Below, piece by piece: positions 36,064 to 49,387 of a stretch of 64,000 nucleotides of DNA; within the stretch, counting starts at the first letter, position 1, and each line of letters begins with the position of its first letter. The translations under genes were made by a program, and so were the position numbers. The stretch comes from Hybos culiciformis (lineage: Eukaryota > Arthropoda > Insecta > Diptera > Hybotidae), in assembly GCA_964007475.1 (NCBI GenBank), contig OZ023273.1, positions 102,298,485 to 102,362,484 of the forward strand, given 5' to 3'. The notes under the pieces are model-generated. The model was not told where the DNA came from. It saw nothing but the letters and a program-made list of their open reading frames with translations, and searched no databases.

Positions 36064-36720
36064 GTAAATATCATAGGATCTATAATAGAAATGGATGACT
36101 ACTTCGTGCGCCGTTTCGAAAACAAAAAAAAAACAAAAAATTAAAAAATAGTACTGAAAAGGGAAAAACGTAAGCCGCTTTGACAAGCCGGTTACGATGC
36201 GCCTATTATAATCACTTTATGATTTCTGTGGCTACTTACCAAAACTATTACGGTCTCTTTACATAGGGAAAAATAATTTTTTGTAATTTAATTCATCGCT
36301 TAATTCCATCAAACTTGTCTAACAAATGAATTTTTTCAAGTTTCCCATTATATGACTTCCATCCTTTTATAATACATACCTTCATTTTTAGATTTTTCTT
36401 TGCTAAATTTCACTAAATTTTTTTTTTTTTTTCTTCAAATTTAAAAATTTTGAAAATTTTGATGACAAAATAATAATAAAAAAAAATATCGATTACTTGA
36501 TGTCGAGCCGGAAATAAATGAATAAAAAAAACCCGGTTGAGCTTATTTAATAACGTTACTTGCTTTTTTCCCTTTTCAAAAAGAAAATGCGTCGTCGTTT
36601 ACAAATTTTAAATTTTTGCCAACAACAACAATTTTCATACAAAATTTTGACAAGTAGTCCATTTCTATTATAGATCCTGTGGTAAATATCCATTTCTATT
36701 ATAGATCCTGTGGTAAATAT
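36064..36720. mobile_element. hAT-like TIR element with 8-bp TSD and duplicated right end
   Basis: The element proper is 36072-36681 (610 bp). It starts CATAGGATCTATAATAGAAA and ends with the complement of CACAGGATCTATAATAGAAA. It is flanked by GTAAATAT at 36064-36071 and 36682-36689. The last 23 bp plus TSD are repeated once more (36690-36720). Inner inverted segments such as GAAAAGGGAAAAA (near 36157) and TTTTTTCCCTTTTC (near 36565) extend the pairing. The 8-bp TSD is typical of hAT (also of P and Merlin). The terminal CA(T/C)AGG is compatible with hAT. No transposase is encoded. Confidence 0.88.
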
Positions 36721-39700
36721 GTTTATTTTTCATAGAATGATAAAGTTTAGTAACCTCAAGATGAAATGGTGTTGTTTTATATTCTCCAGCTTAGAAGAAA
36801 AAAGTATTTTGCGCACGAATTCATATATTTTATTCGCTTCATTGCAAAATAATTCAAAAAGCATGAACTCTATGTTCCATGCTTTTCTATGTAATTGGCA
36901 AAATATTGTTAAATAAAAAATAAACAAATAAAGTACTAGGAAAGAAAAAAAAAGAATAATTTGACAAATCACAAAGATATTAAGTTTTTTTTTTTTTTGA
37001 AATACTTTGAAATTAGTTAGTTTGAAGACGACAGGTGTATTTTCGTGTTTCGTTGATAAAATTGAGCATATTAAAGTATAAAAACGAAAATTTTTATACT
37101 AATTTTCAATAAACATAAGTCTATCGATAACTTTAAAATATTATTTCCTATTCCGAAAAGTCTACAATATCTGTTATAATAATGATTAGAGATTCTTTTA
37201 GATTGAAATGAATTAGCTCTATTTAGTACATATTTACTTTCAATTTATTCCAACATAAGCAGTCAGATTTTTGATGAGAAATGTTAAACATTTCCGGTTT
37301 ACGCCTAATTTTTTTCAAAAATTAGTAAGTACCTTGAAAAATTACTCTAATTTATTTTTCAAATATATTTCTACGAATAATTATTAAGAAAATTAATATA
37401 TTTCAATTGAATTTTTAAATGGAAATTACAAAGATTTTCAATTATGTTTATTATACAATTATGTGCTAATTCAAATATTGCAACAAAGTTCAGTCTGTTC
37501 TTAATTAAACGAACTAACAAACTTAAACAATAGTGAAAGTTAACCTTAGACCTAGACTAAAATTTTCTTAGAGACAACGCTGTCATAAACTAGAGAAACC
37601 AATGACTAACTAAAAGCAGAGATGATAGAGTAAGATGTCGCATTGGACACTAAAATTTCCTATAAACATTCTCCAAAATGTCAAACATGTTTTTGAACAT
37701 TTTATATTTTATTTACAAAAAATTTAGTTTTAGCAAGTTTTAGTATCTAATGCTCCAAATGGTTCTTAAATGCTAATTTCGTTCCGATAAAATTTATCTT
37801 TAAAATTTTTTTTTATTAGAATTATGGTGTTTAAATATTTGTAATTTCGAAAATATTAGTTAACAAATTCTAAAAAAAAAAAAAACATTTTTACAATAAT
37901 ATTCAATAAAATTTCGTTTATTTTATTCATTTCACAAAACTTCACAAACAGCATGTAGGCTTTTTAACTATCATTGCAACAATTTTGAATGTATCTGGGA
38001 TCATTTTCGTTTCTTAGAGTTATTACTATGGTGTTGATATTTTTTAAGTTCTCAATCTTTTTCTTCCTTCACTTTTAAAAATCATTTTTTTAACTTAAAT
38101 TAATTTAATTCAAACACCATAAAATATAAATTTGGCACAAATAGACATGGAACCAATAATCTGTCTGACTGCACAAATGATATAAATACTTTTTTTTTCT
38201 AAAGAAAATGGAAAGTGTCATATAAAATATACAATTTTGGCAGAAATTCAAAATTCTATAAATAATAAATAAATAAATAAATATATGGTTAAAAATTTAA
38301 TAATTTTTACAATGTTTAAAATCATATTTTTAACTTATATGTAGAGAGAAGTTTATTTTGATATTAATTAAAAAAGAAACAAATTAGAAAAAAGTATTGA
38401 AACGAAAAAAATTTCGAATCTTGTTTATGTGTGGAGACCGTGGAGACTAAAACAGATATTTCTTCCACTCTTTACAAATATCTGATAATCGGTAATTAAC
38501 TTAACGTCACTACTTTATAATATTTTCAATTCTGCTTACAAATAAAATTTAATAAATTTTGCTATTTCTTACATTATAAATGTTTCAGATAACGTCATTC
38601 AAAGAAAATTGAAAGTATACTATTCGATTTTTGTTAGCTTCATAAATAAACAAAGTTAAAAAAGATTTCAAGTATACATATGTGGTTTTTTTTGTAACAT
38701 AAAAAAATGAAATTTTTATCTCAGTTCTTTCGAAAAGAATTTTATAAAATAAATAAAAGTCTTATAGTGAACATAAATGTAAAAGGATGTTCATATAAAA
38801 TTTCATTTTAAAAATTTATTTGTACATACCTCACAAATTTAAGTATAAGTAAGTATCTATAGAAAACATTATTTGGCTTTTCATTCATTTTGATTTCTTT
38901 TAAATTTAAAAACTGTTTCTGACATTGAAAATATGACCACAACTAAGATTTTAAAATTCTGAAAAAAAAAATCATGACATATAAAAGATATCTGAGAAAA
39001 TAATAATATTTATCTGGAGAATTTTTTAATAACATTTTCCACATATATTGGACGTGATCAAAAGTATACATATATGCTGTAACTTACCTTTGACTAACTT
39101 AACGAATTTATGTTCAAAAAATCAGGACTGTAAATAATAATTATTATCGAGATTGCAAAATTAAACGTGGAAATAGAATATTTACACTGATAAGTCCATA
39201 ATAAAAACTCAGCTTTGTAGAAATCAATTCAAGGAAAATAAATTATATTATTAAATTATTATAATATATTTTAAACTTGAACATGACATGGTAAAGTTCA
39301 ATTATAAGTTTAAGAGTATAATTTGAAAAATTTAGCAAACAAAATCAGTATTTGTCTAATTCTCTGGACTTGATCTGAAACCTAGGTACATTTAAATATT
39401 GTTCTTTTACTAACTTGATTCATAAAATGTAAATATCGATAGTTGTATTAAGTATGATTACTATACTTTGGCTTTGTTAACTGTAACCAGGGAAAAATAC
39501 TTATACCTTAACATTAATCAGCTGAAAATTACTAATTTTTTATATTCAATCTAATTATAAATAATAGTCTAGTAAATGATTTATAAAAATAAGCGTTAAT
39601 GATCAACGATGATGATAAATAAGCGGTAATGATTTACTATGAATAAAAAACTAATTATTTAAACGAGGCAGGTTAATTTCAATATTCCGTGATACGTCTT

Positions 39701-41089
39701 TACGTTTTAAAATTTAATAATTTTCTAATTCTAATTCAAATTATCTAATTGTTATAAGAAAAATTTAAAAACAATGATTCATTAACTTGACATTTCTTAT
39801 TATATAAAATGAAATTATCGTAACGTAACATTTGAAAATAAAATTCTAAAAGAAACTATGAAATAATAAGAGTATCTTATTATAATTGTCAAAATAACAT
39901 TAAAACACACAATAAAAGGTTAAGTCAAAACTTAGTGATGAAAGCAGCATATAGTAAAAAAAAACACTATTCGTATCCAAAATATTTTGACCCATAAAAT
40001 AAAATAATTTTTTTTTTTCATATTCTCTTTATGTTTTATTTTTGGAATTACCTAAAAATCCACAAAAACAAAAAAATCATACCAAAATATATAGCAATTA
40101 GATATCTTTTGATTACATAGTTTTGCAGGCTTTTATAATGTAAGTGATAGGTAATTATGAAGCATTGAAACAAAACAGTAATAAAGTTAATTTTATTTTG
40201 TGTAAGTGGAAGTACATTAAAATTCTTTCAAAAATGTAATTTTCTTCTTGAAGAATTCTTCATATTAACGCATGGATAGGAAATACATTGCTTTCTTAAT
40301 ATTCAAACGATTGTCTTAACTTAATTGGATTTTGGCGTGATAGTGTCTTCCGTTAAAGAATGAAAATTAGAACACGTTACACATATGTAGTTATTAATAT
40401 TATGTACTACTTCATCTATGAATGCGTATAATAATCTAGTTCACGGAACAGACTGATATCTTTAAATACTTAACTGATGATTTAATTAGCTCACGTGATA
40501 CATTCGGAAGTTCTTCGATATAACATATTCTTGACTGGAACGGAACGGTCAACTGCCTAATTTTTTAAAAGTTTATACTGCGATTTTTAGTAAAAGTTTG
40601 TTGAAAGAGACAAAGCTATTAGATAAACATATTTATTACATAAAATTTTAATATCAATTTATTTTCCATTTTTTTTTTCCGATTTAGAATTTTGAGAGGA
40701 AAGTGAAACAGTAACTGATATTATGTATGTATATTAAATATCGATTTCATGTCAATTGGAAATAAATTTTGATCTTTACCACAAAACCCAAGTCAAAAAC
40801 ACAAATTTTCAAAATAAAATAATAATACCACATAATGTGTCCTTTGTTGTATCCTCAATGAATGAAAATTAAAGGTTTAAAATTTTTCTATGTTGTTTGT
40901 GATTATTTCACAAGTTGCTTGATAGACGGCCGGTAAAGTTTTCTACAGCCGAAATTTTGAAATTTTGAAAAGACGAATTAAAACAAATTTATACATTGAA
41001 GAATAAAATTTGGTATTTATATCAACTTGTACGCATTAATAGTAGATTACAATACATGTTATGAAAATTTGTTATTAATTGCGAGTTGT
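36721..41089. other. AT-rich region, no gene seen
   Basis: No supported gene or complete element. The overlapping frames 36710-36916 (plus) and 36730-36972 (minus) lie across the right end of the preceding element and show no domain. Confidence 0.55.
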
Positions 41090-41178
41090 GTATACACACA
41101 AATACATAGACACGAGTCATATTTATATCACGAGATCGAAGGTCGAGTGATTTAATATTGATGAGTTTCTATAGTGCT
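41090..41178. repeat. Second copy of the 13.1-kb palindrome family, degraded
   Basis: GCGAGTTGTGTATACACACA, CATAGACACGAGTCAT and TTTATATCACGAGATC are followed after GAA by a degraded inverse (GGTCGAGTGATTTAATAT). It shares arm sequence with 13073-13195. The right arm has more mismatches than the left. Confidence 0.75.
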
Positions 41179-41227
41179 TCACCCTTAAAAAAATTTAAAA
41201 ATTTCAAATTCTGAATTTCAAATTCCT

Positions 41228-41262
41228 AATGTATTTTGTTAGTGTAATTTAATGTCAAAAAA
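41228..41262 (+). repeat. Short H2 family remnant
   Basis: TTTTGTTAGTGTAATTTAAT and the following GTCAAAAA match the interior of the H2 elements (for example near 30220 and 34690). Only about 35 bp remain. Confidence 0.5.
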
Positions 41263-41544
41263 AAGTTTTCGGGTGAACACTTTTTTTCACTTTTTTTTCA
41301 TAAATTTCAAATATTAATAACAAAGCTGCCAGAGTAGGATTTTCTTTTCCTAAATTTAGAGGATTTTATTATATCGGAGAAAAATTATGAACAAAAAATT
41401 TATTATTTATTTATTATTTGAAAAAAGTGCTTATTTAGCTCTTCGTAAGCAAATAATGACTGTAAAATTCATATGACCATTCCCAACATAAATCAAAGAT
41501 CGTTGTTGCACGTTTAACTTTCCATATCAGTTGTGTTTTATTAC

Positions 41545-41790
41545 TGCTTTCGGTCTAGCCAGCAAAAAAAAAATTTTTTTTATTTTTTATTTTTTTATTT
41601 TTTTTTAATTTTTTTATTTTATTTATTTTTTTTATTTATTAATTTTTTTTATTTATGTTTCTATTTTTTATTTATTTTTTGTATTTTTTTAATTAATTTT
41701 TTTTTTAATAATTTTTTTTATGCCCGCTTGTGGCTTCGAACCACTGTCCTAAACATTGCAATGCATCAACTCTGCCACTGAGCTATGAAC
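41545..41790 (-). repeat. tRNA-derived SINE with A-rich tail
   Basis: The minus-strand head at 41720-41790 has an exact A box (TAGCTCAGTGG) and B box (GGTTCGAAGCC). The T stem GTGG/CCAC pairs around TTCGAAG. The anticodon arm and acceptor do not fold properly, so it is not a tRNA gene. Downstream in its own direction is about 160 bp of nearly pure A/T (the T-rich plus strand 41560-41718). That T-rich run is also read as a Phe-rich open frame (41533-41781), which is not a gene. This head is not closely related to the GTA-type heads. Confidence 0.75.
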
Positions 41791-44700
41791 TAAATTTACG
41801 GCAATGTGTAAAATGGAAAATATAAGTTCTGTGTGGATTGAAATTTTTGTTTCCCGTTTTTAACGATAACGAACTTTTTTAACGAGTACTAAAAATGAAA
41901 AAAATGTTCGTAATAAGAAAATAAACTAAATTTACGTTACAAAAACGTAATTATTCATTATTTTTCGTTATCTTAACGAGAATGTCATTAACGAACTTTT
42001 TTGACGTAATGTGTACGAGCAAATTTTTTTCTGTGACCATCAATTTTTTTTTTCTCGATTTTTCCGTTATTACTCATTTGTGTTGACCATTTTTATTATC
42101 GTTTTTTATAGCTTTAGGCTCTGTTTTATTTTGCGTGTTTAATTTATGTTTGCTGCATTTCATCAGTTAATTTATGATGATTGTCCTTTACAAAACAAGA
42201 GAGAAGAGACACAAAAAAAAATTTTTTTTTATTTTGTTTTATTATGAAAAACATTTTAATAATCCATATAAATTTGATATCAATTTTCATGTAAATTTTT
42301 GCAAAAAAAAAATTCTTTTCACAAATTATTAAACATAAAACTCATCAAAGTGTAAAAATCCGAAAAAAGAGTATAAAAAAACTGATGAAAATATGTTTTT
42401 AAGTTTTATTCTCATTTCCCTGTTTTTATGCATATATTTTAAATTAACTGTATAATATGTATATGATATTATAACTTATTCAAGTTATAATATCATAGAC
42501 CCTACTACGAAACGTAAAAGAAATATACCAAATTTTGTTAACTTAAATTTTTTCTCTAATCTTTTATTTATAATTTCTCAAAAGTGAAAACTAAAAAAAA
42601 ATCCCCTTGTATTATTAAAAATTATGCTAGTCTTAACTTGAATATTGAATTCGTTTTTTACTTTGAATATTAAGTTAAAATTTAAATCTGTTCTATAAAG
42701 TTAACAACACGTATCAATGCGGTAGTAAGTTTTTTTACATCATCCAAACATTAAAAAATTGAAAAAAAAAAAAAAAATAATTTAATAAAAACTTTTTCGA
42801 TATAAGGACATTTTTCCTATTTTCATTTGCTATATGTTTTAAGTTTGTTTTATACACAATTTCTTTTGATCGGAAATTTGTTGTTCAAAACTTTAAAGAT
42901 TTATTTCGCAAGTTGTAACAGCAGTAAGATACAGGAAATGATGAGGAATTTTCGCATTCGACTGTTTTTCATGTGACTGTTAGTATACAATTAACTGTAA
43001 ATACATTTAATAGCAATAACATTTGTTTATATTTTATATAATTGGCTCATCATCATCACATCCCACTTTTAGCAGTTAATTTTAAAAAAATTTGATTAAA
43101 TACAAATACAGTGAAATGTACAGTACAGTCATATGTAGTTAGACTTAAATGTTATTATACAGTCAAATGACATACAATTAAATGCACGCAACCCAAAAAT
43201 TAAAAACGTTTGTATATTGTGCTGTAATACGATTTGATTGCTTCGAAATTACCATAATGGCATATAAATTAACTTTGAAGTCTGAAATGCATATCTAAGT
43301 ACATGACACTGATGGCGAATATTCAAAAATTATATACAAATACAAGTATTGAAAAAACTTTAATAAAAAAGAAATCTAATTTTTGTAGGTCATCAGTAGC
43401 ACCAAGTATCTTGAAGAAATTATTTACAAACATAATAAAAAAGAAATAATCGAAAATATATATATATTTTTTTTCTAACTTAACCAATTCCAATCTTTCA
43501 TATTATTTCCAGATCAACGTTTTTAAAGATCGATATCCATGTAATTTTTAATTTCTTTGAAATGCCAATCATTAAATAAAAAAAAAATAAAAGCGTATAA
43601 CCAAAAACTTTTACTTATACAAGTCATTTTGTTAACTGCTACTTTTTTTTTCGTAATTCGATATAAAAAAGTTTTTATCTGACGTGCCAAAAGCAATTGT
43701 TGGACAAAAACACTTAAATATAACTATTTTAAACTTTTTAAATTTTTTTATTTCTTGTAACCTTTGCTATGAAAATTGCAGTTTTACAATTTTGATATAG
43801 CAAAAAAATAAGTTTTAAAAGGAAAAATAAAAGATGCTCCTTTAGTTTTTTATCAGCCAGCAAAAAAAAAATATAAATTTGTAATAAAAATATATATAAT
43901 TACATTTGCTTATTTTTTTGGGAAAACTTTTTATTTATTTAACACTTTTGCTGAAAGACAAACAAAAAACAAACAAATTTAATTTCAACGTCAACGACGA
44001 CTTGAACTTAAATAATTTCATTTTAAATGTAATTGACAAAATTATAAACTGTCTACGAGCAATTGTTTTCGAGCAAATCTTTTTCAAAGAACTGTTTTTT
44101 GGGCAATTGGTTTTCGGGCAATTATCAGGGAACTGTAAAATGAGTATACGTAACTAATAAGTTTAAAATTTCAGCTGAGTGAGCTGACTTGCAATTTACG
44201 GCCGGCGGCCGGCGCCGGATGTTCACAAAAAACAAAATAAATTTTAATGAATAAGTTATCAAATTTCTGAAAACAGAAGCATAAGCTGGTGAAAATATTT
44301 AATCCTTCAACAGACAGATTTATCTACATATGTAGTTACATAATATACAGAATATCCACTTCTATAGAAGAAGAAAAATGTTAGGGCTCTCTAATTTTGG
44401 TTGAAACCACACAGTAGTTATGTAAATTCATATTACTTATTTTTACTATTAAACTTTAGTTGCTGCTTCCAAGAATATAAAATTTGATTCTTTTTAAACC
44501 AAATGCTATAATTGGTTTCTAAATTATTATTAAACGTTAAGATTTGATTATTTTTACTAAAATATTGAACAGACGATCTAAAATTGGTTCCAATTATTGT
44601 TATAATAATAAAAAATATTTGTGAACATTATACATAAAATTTTAATTAGATTTTGTTGAAATTCTAAACCAAATATGTTAATCAAATTTATCATATTACC

Positions 44701-45360
44701 GTTTATATAAGTATTGCTTAATCCTTTAGCAAAATATTGATTTCTAATTTGAAGGGTTGACCGTGTTAATGTACAGTAATAAATCAACCAAGCAATATAA
44801 GTTTCTATATAATATATAATATATACTGCAGTATGCAAATTATGAAATTTTATAACGTCGTGTTATTTTAATGTATTGTATATATTTAAAAATTATAAGC
44901 ATGGGATCCGATATGCTTCGAACTTAAATTTTAATGTTTATGAATGAAATAAAAATTTATTATAAAAAAAAATAATCATACAGGATATTACCATTCCTAT
45001 AATATTATTTTCTTAACTTTTTATTGTCTCACAGTTTCCTTTTGTTGCATTTTTTGTTGAATACAAGAAGAGTGTAAACAATCTATTTTCAAAACATTAT
45101 ATTTTTTAGCTCAAAGAGATTTTATTTTATTTATTTTTTTAACTAAATATGGTCTCTACAGTGAAAGGTGATAAAAATGAATGAAAATATTTTTAAAAAA
45201 CCTCAATTCTAACACTGAACCTGTCGTTACAAATTTTTTTATATGTGCCTAATAAAACTTTTCAAATCTTAAAATGCATGAAAATTTTCGATAGTAATGT
45301 TTTAAATTTAATTGAAGATCAGACGTATAGAACTAAAAACTTTTCGAATAAAAAAAAAAC
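41791..45360. other. AT-rich region with small palindromes
   Basis: No supported gene. Repeated TAACGAACTTTTTT(A/G)ACG strings occur at about 41868 and 41992. A perfect 15-bp stem with a 4-nt loop lies at 42463-42496. A GC-only palindromic patch, CGGCCGGCGGCCGGCGCCGG, lies at about 44199-44218. The open frames 43906-44157 and 44578-44838 (minus) have no domain that I recognise. Confidence 0.55.
42463..42496. repeat. 15-bp perfect stem-loop
   Basis: ATGATATTATAACTT, loop ATTC, then the exact inverse AAGTTATAATATCAT. It could form a cruciform. Function unknown. Confidence 0.85.
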
Positions 45361-45578
45361 ACGAAGCAGTCATAGAACTGCCGACAGAAGTTTATACTTA
45401 AAGATTAAAAAACTATGAATAACAGTGGCTACAAATGATGGGCTGCTCAGTACAAAATGTAAATTAAAATAAAGATCAGTCCATCAGTCCAAAAGCAGTC
45501 CATTATTTATAGCCACTGTTATTTCATAGTTTAAATCTTAAGTATAAACTTCTGTAGGCAGTTCTATGACTGCTTCGT
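45361..45578. mobile_element. Foldback element C, complete (218 bp)
   Basis: Same length and arms as 29017-29234. It begins ACGAAGCAGTCATAGAACTG and ends with its complement, with both centre variants (GATGGGCTGCTCAGTACA and AAAAGCAGTCCATTATTT). It is the right-hand module of the inverted B-A-C repeat that continues to 48487. Confidence 0.92.
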
Positions 45579-45582
45579 GTGT

Positions 45583-45966
45583 TTTTTTGCATATTTTGAG
45601 CCGGGAAAACCTATAATGATAAATTACTTGATCGATATCTATACTATCAATGCCAAAATATACCTATGTTGTTTGTAACGAGTTTAGTGCGTCCAATATT
45701 ATAAATTTGTTTTATAGGATATAATGTTTATAACTTTAGTGGTTACATGATCTCTGTAAAAAAATAAAACAAAAACATGAAACATGAAATGAAATGTGAT
45801 CACTTTTCTTACTTATTTTTCTCCCGGGAAATTCGTACTTTTTTTAGCGTTTATTATCTTATTAACTACAACAGGATTAACAAATGCTTGTTTAAATACA
45901 TATATACATATAACTGTCTTGTCATAGTAAGTGGTAAAACATGTTTGAAAATTAGTTGGGACTTTA
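45583..45966 (-). repeat. Module A, inverted copy, first part
   Basis: Inverse of the 3' part of module A (compare 28620-29005), including the CTCCCGGGAAATTCG segment. It breaks off after GTTGGGACTTTAG. The expected continuation reappears only at 47885 (TATACCTATTATCCGG), so about 1.9 kb of other DNA separates the two parts. The open frame 45777-46049 crosses the break. Confidence 0.85.
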
Positions 45967-47884
45967 GGACTAATGGAAAACTGCATTATGATGACATTTT
46001 GTACCATTACATATGTGAACGGATGACATTAAGCGTTACCATTATTTAATGGTGGCTAATGACGGCTTGTTGTTATTGTTCTTTTAAACTAAAAGAGATT
46101 AATAATAAGTAGCTTGATAATAAGGAGAAATATAAAAACATAGTTGGTGTAATAATAAGAAAAATATACAACATAGTTGGCGTGATAATTAGAAAAATAT
46201 AAAACATAGAAAGGGGAGATTTTAAGATATCGAAGAAGATATGTTGGAAGACGTGGAAGAGGTGGAAGCGTTGTTAAAAAAAAAGAAAAACCAGAAAACA
46301 GACGGAAAAATTCAAATCTTTGCCATTCAATCCATTAAAGTGTAAACGTAATGGCAACATCTTACCATTTTACGGTGTTACCATTTAATGGAAAGGCCAT
46401 TTTTGAACATTAATTTTTCTATAGTGTGAAAGCTTTCCATTTCAATGGCAACACAGAAATTAATGGACATTTTTACCATTAGCCATTAGCCATTAAGTGT
46501 AAATGTAGCATAAGACTCCAAATTATTTTCTTTGATTTAAAAAAAAAAAAACAGAACTAATAAGTTGCCTCCACTCCCCATCTAATTACTCAACATCATT
46601 TACAAAATTAGGGAACGCTTTAAGCAAATGTACTAAAGAGGATCCCAAATTCTTTGGATCTATAATTTCAATCTGCTATAAAAAAGGGTCATTAAAATTA
46701 AATCCTTCAAAAATCTAATACATTAAACAGTTTTCTTATCATCATAGACCATAACAAGCAAAATAGTTTAAGAGAAATATTTAAAAATGATTATTAATGA
46801 GAAAGAACGAAAAAGCAATAGATTTTATCAAAAAGCAGTAGGGCAGTAGATAATATCAAAAAGCAGTAGATCTACTGCTAAAGCAGTAGAACGACAGCAC
46901 TGTTTCAATATTGTAAATTACAGTTATTGACTTTTTGGAATAAGTTTGTAGATTTGAATTGGATAAACTACTGGTTCCAAAGAAAACTAGCCGTAGTTGA
47001 ATCTGACTGAGCTCAAATATGCAATAAGTTAACATCAAGTTAAAAATCTCGTTCCCATTTTATTTTTAAATTTTAATAAATTCAAATATAAATGCAAAAT
47101 GTTTTTTTAATAAATTTATCCGCAATTATTTCACTACAAACATACTTTTAACTAAATCGTAATTGATTAATATATAAAGGATCGATTTTTTTTGCATTTA
47201 AATTGTAATGTATAGTTTGTAATCTTTTAGTGTGCGCATAATAGTGTAAATAGGAAACCAATCCACATGAGTATACATATATGTACTTTCAATTATGTAA
47301 TGTAAAAGTTGATAATCTTATGGCAGTAAAAAATAATTAAAAATATTTTCTTTTTGTGGTTCTTTGTCCTTACAATCTTTATATATGTCCATTTTCTTTA
47401 TACTTCAAGAGTTTTTTAATTTAACTAAATTTTGTGTTGTCATTTATGCCTGCCTATGCCTATATTTTATCAGTATAGAAGAGAATATATGTATTATAAA
47501 AATTTATCAAAAATGTTTTGTATTTTGTATGTATACACACATACTTATTTTGTTAGAACTTATAACAAAAAATATACATATAATAATAACTACACTGCCT
47601 TCTTAAAAAAAAAAAAAACTCCAACTTTTTGGCCTGCTAAATTCAAAATTCGGTTTATATATTTGTCCACTTGTCAAAGATATTAAAAAACTTTCTCTTT
47701 TAAATTTCCTTTTTCGTAAATTGAAACCAGCAGCAGAAGCACCACCATTAGCCAGTATAGTGTCTACTATATAGTATTGTACAAATAATAAAAAAGCATG
47801 GACCAACAAAAAAAAAATACACTTTTTATTTTATTCTATGAAACAATAACAAAACAGTAGTAGAGTAAAAAAAAAAAATTTCTG
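45967..47884. other. 1.9-kb insertion splitting the inverted B-A-C repeat
   Basis: Unrelated sequence between the two parts of module A. About three base pairs of the module are missing at the junction and no TSD is visible. It contains a minisatellite of about 41-bp units (46098-46205; AGAAAAATAT(A)AAACATAGTTGG). It also holds many CCATT/AATGG motifs (46020-46070 and 46320-46500, for example TTACCATTAGCCATTAGCC). These look like clustered sub-terminal motifs of a DNA transposon. Repeats of AAAGCAGTAGA occur near 46840-46890. No coding domain was found. Confidence 0.6.
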
Positions 47885-48487
47885 TATACCTATTATCCGG
47901 TGTCTAAATTTTTTATGAATGATCACAAGATTATGTTAATTCTATTGTGAAAATAAGATTGCACGAAAAAGCTGTGAATATTGCAGAACGCTGCCCACAA
48001 TATTGAAAAATAGTTCATTGAACTCGCTATTAAAAAACTGATTTCTGAATAGGATAGTTTTTTTCACAATTCAATTTTTAAAAAGAAATAGCATCTCGAT
48101 ACTTAAATTTATGCATCTGTCAACGTTTCCAATATTTTTTACATCCATTTTATAGCAATATTCAATTGCATTAATTCATATATGAAATTATACAGTTTTC
48201 AACTAAGTTCTCAAATAAGTTTTTAGCTACATTTTAATTTTATAATATGTATTATAAAATTATAAAACACTATTTATTAATTAAAAGTTTTTTCCATTTA
48301 TATAAATTAAAATAAAAAATCAAAGAGCGCCTAATTTGCAAATTTTTTTGAACCAAATTTGCTACAATTTTACTTAGCTCTGTGTTTTGCTTCAAAAATA
48401 GAATATGTATTAAAATAATAAATTAGTGGCTGATAAAAACATTTTGGTTTGTTTAAATATCTCAAAAAAACTAATTATTATGAAAAA
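47885..48487 (-). repeat. Start of module A plus module B, inverted copy
   Basis: Inverse of about 27993-28610: TATTATCCGGTGTCTAAAT, GCACGAAAAAGCTGTGAATA, GCAGAACGCTGCCCACAATA, then the whole of module B ending at CTAATTATTATGAAAAAA. Similarity to the direct copy is high throughout. Confidence 0.88.
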
Positions 48488-49387
48488 AAAAAAAATTAAA
48501 ATATTTGACAAAAATAGGGTTGATTGCACATTAAAAATAAAAAATTTGTCTGGAAAAACTTATGTCTCATTTTTTATTTTAAACTAATTTCAAAATAAAA
48601 ATGAAAATAAAAATAATCTAGAGTGTGTAAAAACATTTCCCAGATGTTTCGAAAATTATTTTATTTTTAAATTAAACATTATGAATTATAAATCGAAATT
48701 TTGTTCATATAAATCGAATTTTAAGACATTTTACTAAATTTTTGTTCATATTAATCAATTGTTAAATAATTTTATTAAATTTTGGCATTTAAATCTATTT
48801 TATTGTATTTTGTTTATATAAGTCTTATCTGTAAAAGTTCATCATCGACTGGAAATAATATTATTTGTCTAGCTAAATCTATAATTAATTTGAGACGTTA
48901 AATAATATGAAGTTAACAATATTTTATATTTTTATATTTAATCATTCGTAACTGCGTGAAATTCCGAAGTTTTCACAATCTGCATGTGAAAATAAAAAAA
49001 AGACGAAAATATCAAATTGAAATTAGGATCGAATTTGGCAAATAATATTTAAGCTATAAATTAAAAAATATAGGATCAAAAAATAAATGTATATTTCTAT
49101 TGCTAACTATTACTTTTTAATTATTTCATAGTCCCTTATTTTATTATACATATATAAATAAATCGACAATAAATTCCGTTGTCACATGAGAATTTTTTTT
49201 TGGGGACCCACAAAGAAAAGGATTATTTAATTTCTTTTTTTTAATGAAAAACTATAAATCATATTTTTATTTTAATTCAAGAATTGTTAAGTGGTGCAAA
49301 AATTTAATTTTTATCATATATCATATGAATATTTAACGTTTTCCAAAAATACTAAAAGGATTTGTTTCTTTATTAAAAAAAAAAAAA
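48488..49387. other. AT-rich region, no gene seen
   Basis: Nothing recognisable; A/T runs only. Confidence 0.5.

Noticed and set aside
41533..41781. Phe-rich membrane protein
   Set aside because: It is the T-rich complement of a SINE A-rich tail followed by the tRNA-like head.
44578..44838. 86-codon minus frame considered as a second numt (ND5 C-terminus)
   Set aside because: Only vague similarity. No conserved complex I motif in either code.
47603..47809. Minus frame with ANGGASAAGFNLRKRKF, considered as a host exon
   Set aside because: Short, no splice-supported neighbours that I can identify, and part of the frame is a poly-A-derived Phe run.
45967..47884. Simple transposon insertion with TSD into module A
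   Set aside because: No duplicated target bases at the two junctions, and about three bases of the module are missing. The boundaries are real but the mechanism is unproven.
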